This document shows positions 7,673-14,371 of a DNA stretch of 64,000 nt, piece after piece (position 1 is the stretch's first letter; every line of letters starts with the position of its first letter). Where the stretch lies: contig CAYTUQ010000005.1 of assembly GCA_964441235.1 (NCBI GenBank), forward strand, positions 1-64,000, given 5' to 3'. The position numbers and the translations under genes were made by a program. The notes beneath the pieces were generated by a model, which searched no databases, was not told where the DNA came from, and was given only the letters and a program-made list of their open reading frames with translations. The DNA is from BS750m-G69 sp964441235 (GTDB taxonomy: Bacteria > Fidelibacterota > UBA2242).

Positions 7673-9391
7673 TCAATATACCAGCTCCACTTCTGCAGTT
7701 TCCCACCTTGAACGAACATTTATAATATCAGGATAAGCTTTGAATGGCTCGGCAACCTGGAATGGAATTAATTTCCCACAGTCGTAGCGATTATTGCTAT
7801 TTTTATCTTCCCAGATATTGAAAGTATATTTACCTGGCAAAAGGTCTGGAAGTCCATAGAATCCGAGACTGTCCGGATGGGTTTCCTTACTGAATTCCCG
7901 ATTAGTCGTTAAAGCACACTCTACAACTATTTTTCTGAAATCAATATTTTTACTAGAAATAACTCTCCCGGTAATATTACCAAATGTGTCAACATTGATT
8001 GTTGAAAACCTGATAGTGAGCATTGAATCTACAAAAAAATTATCATCGTAATCTTTCCATGAATATGTTACAGCATCAAGGCGATAAAAAGCAGCGGATT
8101 CCAAAGGCTTTTGAGGTTTTAATAATAGTGAATTTCCGTCAATCCATTTCAAATCATAAGGGATTTCTAAAGAATCCTTTTTCCAGAGAGAAATACTATT
8201 TTCTATGCTGTCAGTTTTAATGGGTTCAGAAAAATTCAACCGAATTCCCGAATCGAGTGAAACATCTCTTGTTCTATTTGCAGGATATGACTTTAGTAAT
8301 TTGGCTCCTGTTGTGTCAACCTGTTCATACCAAATAAATTTTACAGGATTAACAAAGGTTAGAATTTCATCTTCGTTAGAATCCAGGATATTTTCTACTG
8401 AAACCTCATAGGCTTCGCTATCATTTAGCCCTCGAATTTTCAAATAAATGCTATTAGGCTCGTCTTCGTAAATCCAGGAAGAGAGTATTCCTATGTCAGC
8501 ATTTTCGCTCCAGATATAGTTGGCTGTTTGTAAGGAATTTTCCAGGATCGGGTAGGAAAAATTTAATTCAAGACATCCATCTAGAGTATTAGCGGCAAGT
8601 AATCGAAAAGGCTTCAGATATAATTTCCCAAGTCGAAAATCAATATATTTTATTTTATCCTGTCTGTTTTTTATAATTATAGTGGCTTTCTGAGGCAGAC
8701 CTATAAAATCGTCCTCTGTGAGAAAAAATGTATTTACTGATTTAGACGCAACAGAAATAAGACGATATTCGCCTTGAGGAAGGTTTGTTACATTATAATA
8801 ACCGAATTCATCCACTACTGCAATATAATCCAGCTCAGAACCTAAAAGTGAATCTGGGAAAGCCCCTCTCTTTTTATATACCCATATAGCAGCATTTAAA
8901 TTTTCAGGAATCTGATATACTTTTCCTGAAATAATTCCATCGTCTAAGGAATCCCCTGTTGCAAATGCAAGTTTAATATCTCCTGCCGTTTGATTCTTCC
9001 TGTAATCTTTAATATTTCTGCCAAAACTCAAAATATAAGTCGTATTATCCAGCAGCGGTTCATAGAAATCTAAGGTTATTTTATGTCTGGATACTTTAAT
9101 ATTAGGGGGATTACCCGGCTTTGGAGTTACAACAAGTGATCCTTCTGCCGAACGTGGATCAATAGATTCGGAAAAAATGAATTCTGCCTTACAATTTCTA
9201 TTGACATTTATAGACCCATTTTTAGGAAAAGTTGATATTAAAAACGGTCCCGTTTTATCAACAGGCCCACCCCCAGGCGGTCCCTGAGCTGCACATCCCA
9301 TTAAAAAAATAGAAAAACAAATAGCTACTGACAAATTATATAATAATGGATGCTTTATTAAATGAATAAATTGTGTTTTTAGGAAGTTCAA
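7673..9391 (-). CDS. Lipoprotein with bacterial Ig-like (Big_5) domains
   Basis: A 572 aa lipoprotein. A hydrophobic N-terminal segment ends at a lipobox (FLMGC, Cys at about 32), and the mature protein starts AAQGPPGGGPVDKTGP, a start shared by a family of Ig-like lipoproteins in Bacteroidota-type genomes. Two Big_5-like domains are recognisable (about 48-145 and 365-465) from their SINVNRNCKAEFIFSESID and RDVSLDSGIRLNFSEPI segments, with carboxypeptidase-regulatory-like beta repeats between and after them. It is probably anchored in the outer membrane or periplasm; its ligand is unknown. It is upstream of the DapF-like gene in the same direction. Confidence 0.85.
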   Translation of the reverse strand: MNFLKTQFIHLIKHPLLYNLSVAICFSIFLMGCAAQGPPGGGPVDKTGPFLISTFPKNGSINVNRNCKAEFIFSESIDPRSAEGSLVVTPKPGNPPNIKVSRHKITLDFYEPLLDNTTYILSFGRNIKDYRKNQTAGDIKLAFATGDSLDDGIISGKVYQIPENLNAAIWVYKKRGAFPDSLLGSELDYIAVVDEFGYYNVTNLPQGEYRLISVASKSVNTFFLTEDDFIGLPQKATIIIKNRQDKIKYIDFRLGKLYLKPFRLLAANTLDGCLELNFSYPILENSLQTANYIWSENADIGILSSWIYEDEPNSIYLKIRGLNDSEAYEVSVENILDSNEDEILTFVNPVKFIWYEQVDTTGAKLLKSYPANRTRDVSLDSGIRLNFSEPIKTDSIENSISLWKKDSLEIPYDLKWIDGNSLLLKPQKPLESAAFYRLDAVTYSWKDYDDNFFVDSMLTIRFSTINVDTFGNITGRVISSKNIDFRKIVVECALTTNREFSKETHPDSLGFYGLPDLLPGKYTFNIWEDKNSNNRYDCGKLIPFQVAEPFKAYPDIINVRSRWETAEVELVY

Positions 9392-9450
9392 GAATTATTT
9401 ACCTGTTTATTACAAATAAAATACACTTTCAAAAATTATACAATTGTAAC

Positions 9451-10632
9451 TCAAATAACAGATAAATTTTTACCTATTTTATGAAACTTTTCGAGTACAA
9501 AATCTAATTGCTCTTGAGTATGGGTCGCTATATAGCTGGTTCTTAGTCGAGCAGAATTACCTGGAACAGCCGGGCTAACAATGGCGTTCGTGTAAACTCC
9601 TTCCTCAAACAACATTTTCCAAAAGGCGAATGTCTTAAGATTATCACCGATGACTATTGGAATAATCGCGGTTTCACTTGTTGAAGTATCAAACCCCATT
9701 TTTTTAAATTCTGTTCTCATATACTTGCCAATTTTTAGCAACCTTTCCCTTCGTTCCGGTTCTTCCTTAATTATCTGCAAAGCCGCTCTGGTAGAAGCTA
9801 CCACACTGGGTGGCAGACTCGCTGTGAAAATAAAACATCTTGTATGATGTTTAAGATAATCTATGACGTCTGCCTCACCGGCAATAAATCCACCGGCAGC
9901 GCCGAAAGATTTTGAAAATGTCCCCATAATGAAATCTACCCTATCTGTCAATCCAAAATGTGCTGCGGTTCCGTTACCATTTGGTCCAAGAACTCCTATG
10001 GAATGGGCATCGTCAACCATAAATCTGGCATCTTTGTCCTTCACGATCTTGCAAATTTCGGGGAGTTTTGCAATGTCACCTTCCATCGAAAAAACTCCAT
10101 CTACGATAACCAATGCTCCAGATGTATCCGGAATTTTACTCAGGACTTTTTCCAAATCACTCATATCATTATGTTTGTAGCGAAGGACTTTTGAATGTGA
10201 AAGTAAACATCCGTCAACGATGCTTGCATGGTCCAACTTATCAATAACAGCAAAATCATTTTTCCCCAGAATAGTGGAAATAACACCAAGATTCACTAAG
10301 TATCCTGCAGAAAAGATCAGAGCGGATTCTTTTCCTACAAATTCTGCCAGTTCTTGTTCAAATTCCTCATGTATATCGAGAGTACCGTTTAGAAATCTGC
10401 TTCCGGTTCTCCCTGTTCCATATTCTTTTAGCGCATTTTTTGCTGCTTCTACAACTTTTGGATGATGTGTTAAACCAAGGTAATTGTTAGAACCTATCAT
10501 TATTTTTTTGGAACCGTTAAATATCATCACATTGTCATCACCACCAGAAAACGGTATAAAATAAGGGTAATATCCCTGTTCTTTTGCAATCTTTGCATCC
10601 TGAAATTCATAACACTTCTCAAATATGTCCAT
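9451..10632 (-). CDS. Serine palmitoyltransferase-like alpha-oxoamine synthase
   Basis: A 393 aa PLP enzyme of the alpha-oxoamine synthase family (BioF, Kbl, HemA, SPT), which condenses an amino acid with an acyl-CoA. The PLP lysine is K241 in TFSKSFGAAGG. The cofactor-contact motif is DDAH at 207-210, and H135 fits the stacking histidine. The N-terminal GYYPYF segment and GTGRTGSRFLNGTLDIHEEF resemble bacterial serine palmitoyltransferases, the first step of sphingolipid synthesis. BioF or Kbl activity cannot be excluded from sequence alone. No other sphingolipid gene is adjacent. It is the first gene of the minus-strand run that ends at 5692. Confidence 0.82.
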   Translation of the reverse strand: MDIFEKCYEFQDAKIAKEQGYYPYFIPFSGGDDNVMIFNGSKKIMIGSNNYLGLTHHPKVVEAAKNALKEYGTGRTGSRFLNGTLDIHEEFEQELAEFVGKESALIFSAGYLVNLGVISTILGKNDFAVIDKLDHASIVDGCLLSHSKVLRYKHNDMSDLEKVLSKIPDTSGALVIVDGVFSMEGDIAKLPEICKIVKDKDARFMVDDAHSIGVLGPNGNGTAAHFGLTDRVDFIMGTFSKSFGAAGGFIAGEADVIDYLKHHTRCFIFTASLPPSVVASTRAALQIIKEEPERRERLLKIGKYMRTEFKKMGFDTSTSETAIIPIVIGDNLKTFAFWKMLFEEGVYTNAIVSPAVPGNSARLRTSYIATHTQEQLDFVLEKFHKIGKNLSVI

Positions 10633-10827
10633 CTACTTTTCCTCTCTTTTATCTTGAATCAAAACCTGTTTTAATTTAAATTGATCTGTGTTGATTTGCA
10701 AATGAGGAAATGTCTTAAGCATCTATTATTAGAGTGTAATAAGGATAAGGAATTTAAATTTGTAAATTTGGGTTGTGACTGTTTTTGACAATAAAATCAA
10801 TATTCTTTTGTGTCGATCCTTATCTCA

Positions 10828-10893
10828 AAGAGATGTCTTTCCGAAGGAATCTTCGATCGACAGGATTCTCCGAAGAAGTCCCTCTGGGACTAC
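10828..10893. repeat. Array of short palindromic modules
   Basis: End-to-end mini-hairpins such as ATCTCAAAGAGAT, TCCGAAGGA, TCTTCGATCGA and TCCCTCTGGGA fill this stretch. The same words recur at about 19560-19625, 38221-38260, 40420-40625, 49115-49150, 53528-53755, 55785-55830 and 60350-60385. The right edge abuts the first homologous codon of the integrase remnant, so the modules mark the break point of that gene. Confidence 0.65.
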
Positions 10894-10894
10894 A

Positions 10895-11102
10895 CATTTA
10901 TTAAAAAGTGGTGTTGATATTCATTATATTCAGGAGTTGTTGGGACACAGTAGTTCAAAAACAACAGAGATCTATCTCAAGGAGATTCCGTTGGGATACT
11001 CATGTAAGTAGTAAAAACATTAGAAAAATTCACGGTCCAGATGACAGGATTTTCTCACATAATAAAAATAATGCATCAAAGGTTCGTATATACAACTGTT
11101 AG
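10895..11102 (+). pseudogene. C-terminal remnant of a tyrosine recombinase/integrase
   Basis: The reading frame TTHLLKSGVDIHYIQELLGH then SSSKTTEIY is the conserved C-terminal catalytic part of XerC/D-type recombinases (the LLGH box and the catalytic Tyr of TEIY). The frame then breaks at a 22-bp palindromic insertion (10976-10997). Deleting those bases joins TEIY directly to THVSSKNIRKIHGP, the usual family tail, which runs to a TAG at 11100. Everything N-terminal is gone. The tail ends in an attC-like half site, as expected for an integrase beside gene cassettes, but too little remains to say whether it was an IntI. Confidence 0.8.
10976..10997 (+). repeat. 22-bp palindromic module inserted in the integrase frame
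   Basis: The bases between TAT (10973-10975) and ACTCATG (10998 on) form two mini-hairpin words, CTCAAGGAGAT and TCCGTTGGGAT. Related words occur at 40573-40605 and 60350-60375. Removal restores the family reading frame exactly, so this is a clean insertion. A possible AT duplication at the edges is too short to prove. Confidence 0.8.
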
Positions 11103-11104
11103 AC
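11084..11104 (+). other. attC-like half site (GTTRRRY core)
   Basis: GTTAGAC at 11098-11104 fits the GTTRRRY core of integron recombination sites. The bases before it (TCGTATATACAACT) resemble the right half of the full attC-like site at 12547-12672 (TCGTATATGCTTGAAAC before GTTAAGT). It lies at the end of the integrase remnant and just before the methyltransferase gene, the position expected of a cassette boundary. Confidence 0.5.
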
Positions 11105-11148
11105 GGAACGGTGGCTTTAAATAAAACACAATCATATGAGTATGTAAG

Positions 11149-12456
11149 ATGAAAATACTACATAAGATAATCATTGGCGATTCAAGAATAATGAAAGAGG
11201 TTGCTGATGAATCTGTCCATCTTATTATTACCTCTCCACCCTATTGGCAGCTGAAGGATTATGGAAACGGTAAGCAGATTGGGTTCAATGATACTTATGA
11301 AGAATACATAAACAACCTTAATTTAGTGTGTAATGAATGCTACAGGATTTTACATAAGGGTTGTCGTTTGTGCATTAACATTGGCGACCAGTTTGCTCGG
11401 TCTGTATATTATGGAAGATATAAAGTCATTCCTATAAGAACAGAGATAATTAAATTTTGTGAAAATGCTGGTTTTGATTACATGGGTGCTATCATTTGGC
11501 AGAAAGTTACTACTTGTAACACAACCGGCGGGGCAACTGTGATGGGATCCTTTCCATATCCTAGAAATGGGATTATTAAATTAGACTATGAATTTATTCT
11601 AATTTTTAAAAAATATGAAAACTCTCCAAAAGTGAGCAAAGAAATCAAAGAGCAATCAAAACTAACGCAAGAGGAATGGAATCAATATTTCACTGGACAC
11701 TGGAATTTCCCCGGAGAAAAACAGAATAAACATTTGGCAATGTTCCCTGAAGAGTTACCAAGGCGACTTATAAAGATGTTCAGTTTTGTTGGGGATACTG
11801 TGCTTGATCCTTTCTTAGGCAGCGGGACAACATCTCTGGCAGCGATAAATTTGGATAGGAACTCAATCGGGTATGAAATAAGCGAAGATTTTCTGCCGGT
11901 TATTAAAGAAAAACTTGGAATAAAACAAAAAACTTTGTTTAAAGAGACAATTGTTGAGGTCATCAAGCAAGAGGAGTTAGGTATAGATTTCGAGGAAAGG
12001 ATCAAAAAACTACCTTACATTTTTAAAGACCCTATAAAGTTTGATAAAAAGGTTGACCCGAGAAAATTGAGATTTGGGTCAAAAATAGGCCTGCCTGCGC
12101 AGGCAGGTAACTCTCATTCTGAAAGAGAAACACACTACACTGTGAAACAAATAATCTCACCAGAAATCTTGATCTTAAATAATGGGTTAAAAATCAGGTT
12201 ATTAGGCGTGGAAGAGAATCCTGAAAAGAAAGGAGAGGCTATTCAATTTTTAAGAGAAAAAACCCTTGGACAAAAGGTATTTTTGAAATTTGATGAAAAA
12301 AAATACGATGAAAAGAATAATCTGCTTTGCTATCTTTATTTGTGGAACAAGACTTTCTTAAATGCTCATTTGATTAAAAATGGTTTGTCTTATGTGGATG
12401 TTACAAGGGATTATAAATACAAATCTAAGTTCTTAATTTATAGGGGGAGAGTATAG
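11149..12456 (+). CDS. DNA methyltransferase fused to a staphylococcal-nuclease-like domain
   Basis: A 435 aa fusion. Residues 1-250 are a beta-class amino-methyltransferase: the catalytic motif TSPPYW at 28-33 precedes the AdoMet-binding DPFLGSGTTS at about 220-229. This class makes N4-methylcytosine or N6-methyladenine. About residues 335-430 match the SNase-like OB fold (IRLLGVEENPEKKGEAIQFL, LGQKVFLKFDEKKYDEKNN, FLNAHLIKNGLSYVDVT). An 18-bp palindrome is inserted in the linker, giving PAQAG. The listed end is TAG; the same frame then continues for 25 more helix-like codons to 12534. The attC-like sites on either side suggest it is a mobile cassette gene. It may be a restriction-modification or regulatory enzyme; the recognition site is unknown. 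Confidence 0.82.
   Translation: MKILHKIIIGDSRIMKEVADESVHLIITSPPYWQLKDYGNGKQIGFNDTYEEYINNLNLVCNECYRILHKGCRLCINIGDQFARSVYYGRYKVIPIRTEIIKFCENAGFDYMGAIIWQKVTTCNTTGGATVMGSFPYPRNGIIKLDYEFILIFKKYENSPKVSKEIKEQSKLTQEEWNQYFTGHWNFPGEKQNKHLAMFPEELPRRLIKMFSFVGDTVLDPFLGSGTTSLAAINLDRNSIGYEISEDFLPVIKEKLGIKQKTLFKETIVEVIKQEELGIDFEERIKKLPYIFKDPIKFDKKVDPRKLRFGSKIGLPAQAGNSHSERETHYTVKQIISPEILILNNGLKIRLLGVEENPEKKGEAIQFLREKTLGQKVFLKFDEKKYDEKNNLLCYLYLWNKTFLNAHLIKNGLSYVDVTRDYKYKSKFLIYRGRV
12090..12107. repeat. 18-bp perfect palindrome CCTGCCTGCGCAGGCAGG inside a gene
   Basis: The palindrome is in frame in the linker of the methyltransferase fusion and codes for part of LPAQAG. Related CCTGCCTG...CAGGCAGG palindromes lie at 37875-37900 and, more diverged, in the attC-like loop at about 12594-12622, so it belongs to a dispersed family. 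Confidence 0.75.
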
Positions 12457-12534
12457 TGGCAAAAGAAGATTATCCATAACTCCGAGGTTATCGAAGAAAT
12501 CAGAAATGAAATTGAGAGATTGAATGAAAAATGA
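12457..12534 (+). pseudogene. In-frame extension of the methyltransferase after TAG
   Basis: After the TAG the frame reads WQKKIIHNSEVIEEIRNE then IERLNEK and TGA. The helical, charged composition looks coding and continues the fusion without a shift. This may be the true C-terminus cut off by a nonsense change, or the start of a lost partner gene (the +1 frame begins GTG with AKEDYP, then stops). Confidence 0.4.
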
Positions 12535-12546
12535 TGCCACCGCGTC

Positions 12547-12672
12547 GCCTAACACAGCATATACGCTGCAAACTTACACGCCCTTGCCCTTTGCCTGCCT
12601 GTGTGTGCCGCACGCAGACAGGGGACATTTCTCACCTCGGTCGCAACGTCGTATATGCTTGAAACGTTAAGT
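12547..12672 (+). other. attC-like recombination site
   Basis: The left core GCCTAAC (RYYYAAC) at 12547-12553 and right core GTTAAGT (GTTRRRY) at 12666-12672 enclose perfect inverted arms AGCATATACG (12556-12565) and CGTATATGCT (12650-12659). A variable loop of about 84 bp between them contains its own imperfect hairpin. This is the architecture of integron attC sites. It separates the methyltransferase cassette from the PEBP gene. Confidence 0.72.
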
Positions 12673-12717
12673 GAGACTTTTTTATAGACTTTCAAAAATA
12701 TGAAAAGAGGAGGTAGT

Positions 12718-13281
12718 ATGTTAAGAAACAAATTTATTATCCTTTTTGCAATTCTTTTTATCTTCAGTTGTAACACGAAAAAATCTAAAACAACTGCGAA
12801 TATCAATATTGGAGGAAATATGAGTATTCAAATAACTTGCCCAGCATTCAAAGAAGGTGAAACAATTCCTGTGAAATATACCTGTGATGGCAAAAATGTT
12901 TCACCCGCTTTGAATTGGTCAGGAACCCCTGCAAACACAAAAAGTTTTGCTTTGATATGTGATGATCCGGATGCACCTATGGGAACATGGGTTCATTGGG
13001 TTGTTTATAATATTCCTGCGACCATTACTTCTCTACCTGAAGCAATACCAATGAAAAAGACTGTGTTGAATAATATTATTCAAGGGACAACCAGCTCTCG
13101 CAAAATAGGTTATGGCGGTCCCTGTCCACCAAGAGGTCCTGTGCATAGATACTTCTTCAAAATCTATGCAATTGATACGAATCTCGACTTAAAGGCAGGG
13201 GCATCAAAAAATGAGATTATTACAGCTATGAAAGGACACATTCTGGCAGAAGGTCAATTGATGGGAAGATACAGCAAGTAA
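12718..13281 (+). CDS. YbhB/YbcL-type PEBP family lipoprotein
   Basis: A phosphatidylethanolamine-binding-protein-like fold of about 187 aa. Family motifs are VKYTCDGKNVSPALNW, DDPDAPMGTWVHWVVYNIP, YGGPCPPRGPVHRYFFKIYA. The start at 12718 is preferred because AGGAGG lies just upstream; an earlier ATG at 12700 has none. With this start the N-terminus is a hydrophobic stretch ending in a lipobox (FIFSC), so it is probably a membrane-anchored periplasmic lipoprotein. Bacterial members are of uncertain function; roles in signalling or small-molecule binding are proposed. It sits directly after the attC-like site and may be cassette cargo. Confidence 0.85.
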   Translation: MLRNKFIILFAILFIFSCNTKKSKTTANINIGGNMSIQITCPAFKEGETIPVKYTCDGKNVSPALNWSGTPANTKSFALICDDPDAPMGTWVHWVVYNIPATITSLPEAIPMKKTVLNNIIQGTTSSRKIGYGGPCPPRGPVHRYFFKIYAIDTNLDLKAGASKNEIITAMKGHILAEGQLMGRYSK

Positions 13282-13432
13282 ATACACTTATTGTTGAAAA
13301 TTGAAAACGGCTCTATTAGATCCAAAAGGCATCTGGAGGAGAGTTCCTTGAGATAGATCTATGATGGTTAAATACCTGTTTAAATTCTTTGATTATTGGG
13401 TGAATTTAAGCCATTGTATTTCGCTAAATTTT

Positions 13433-13542
13433 ACCCGCAGTTAAAACTGTGGGTTAATCCCTATGAGAGATAGTGATTTAGTCCACAACTTCAGTTGTTG
13501 GTAGTAGAACTCAATAAGCCCATTTTAACCATTTTAATGGTT
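13433..13542. repeat. Second array of short hairpins (REP-like)
   Basis: Three hairpins lie in a row in the 13282-13808 gene-free stretch: 13433-13454 (stem ACCCGCAGT, loop TAAA, one G-T pair), 13483-13501 (CCACAAC type) and 13527-13542 (stem AACCATT). The order of stems (ACCC, CCAC, AACCA) mirrors the array at 2019-2136, and similar TATAG words follow. The rest of the spacer shows no gene. Confidence 0.55.
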
Positions 13543-13808
13543 TTTATAGTGGACTCATAGATAAAAGAATCCCTGCAAGAGTTTACAATTTTTTCTCTTA
13601 CTGCTATTAATAGAGTTAATAGCAGTTTCAAAAGGAGAAGGCTGAATTAACTTTCTCCCTCAATTGCAACTCCTTCCACAGTATATTTTGCACTAATGGA
13701 AATAGTTCCTATCTCTATTAATTTCTCATTTTAGAGTGGAATTATTATTTGTTAGAATGAAATGGCTGGGGGAATATTAATACGGGTTGAAATTAATATT
13801 TAATTAGT

Positions 13809-14078
13809 TTAATATCTTCTACTGTATCCTCTTCTTTGCTTATCTCTTGGCGGGCGGGCTTCGTCAATTCTTAATGTGCGTCCATCGTAATCCTGACCAT
13901 TTAAAGCTTCTTTTGCCTTTTCAGCATCCTCTGGGCTTCCCATTTCGACAAAACCAAAACCTTTACCTTCGATAATATTTACATTTACTACTTCACCGTG
14001 TTTCCCGAACAATTCTTTTAACTGCTCGTTAGTGGTGGAATATTTTAAATTCCCTACATAAAGTTTACTACCTTGCAT
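13809..14078 (-). CDS. RNA-recognition-motif (RRM) RNA-binding protein
   Basis: An 89 aa single-RRM protein. RNP2 is KLYVGNLKY (5-13) and RNP1 is KGFGFVEM (about 39-46), both with the aromatic residues that stack on RNA bases. A basic Arg-rich tail (RPPRDKQRRGYSRRY) follows. Bacterial proteins of this type bind single-stranded RNA and are often linked to cold or stress responses; that role is family knowledge, not shown here. A good ribosome site (GGAGAAAG) lies just before the ATG. About 290 bases separate it from the divergent addB-like gene, leaving room for a long leader. Confidence 0.9.
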   Translation of the reverse strand: MQGSKLYVGNLKYSTTNEQLKELFGKHGEVVNVNIIEGKGFGFVEMGSPEDAEKAKEALNGQDYDGRTLRIDEARPPRDKQRRGYSRRY

Positions 14079-14371
14079 TCTTTCTCCTTTTTCATTTCCT
14101 TGCGTAATAATGTACTTTTTGGGAGGTAGAAGCAGAATAGCAACTTTAACCCCATTAATTGTAACATTGTTACCGGCAAGAGAATCCCATAAAACATTTT
14201 TACGGGATGTGATTAATTATTTTTTTAATATTCCCCTTGGTAATCTCCAGCCATTTCAAATAACGTATAAGTTTAAAGGAAAAAATTTATGTTTCAAATA
14301 AAAAAATATTTATTTAATGAATATTTTTTAAAACTTGGTACTTAATTTGATTTCTTTTAGATTAATGAAGT

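Noticed and set aside
7657..7720. A frameshifted N-terminal half of DapF upstream of 7656
   Set aside because: The sequence upstream in all three frames is the end of the lipoprotein gene and shows no DapF similarity.
13282..13430. A third attC-like site after the PEBP gene
   Set aside because: GTTAAAT near 13368 fits the core by chance, but there is no paired RYYYAAC or inverted arm.
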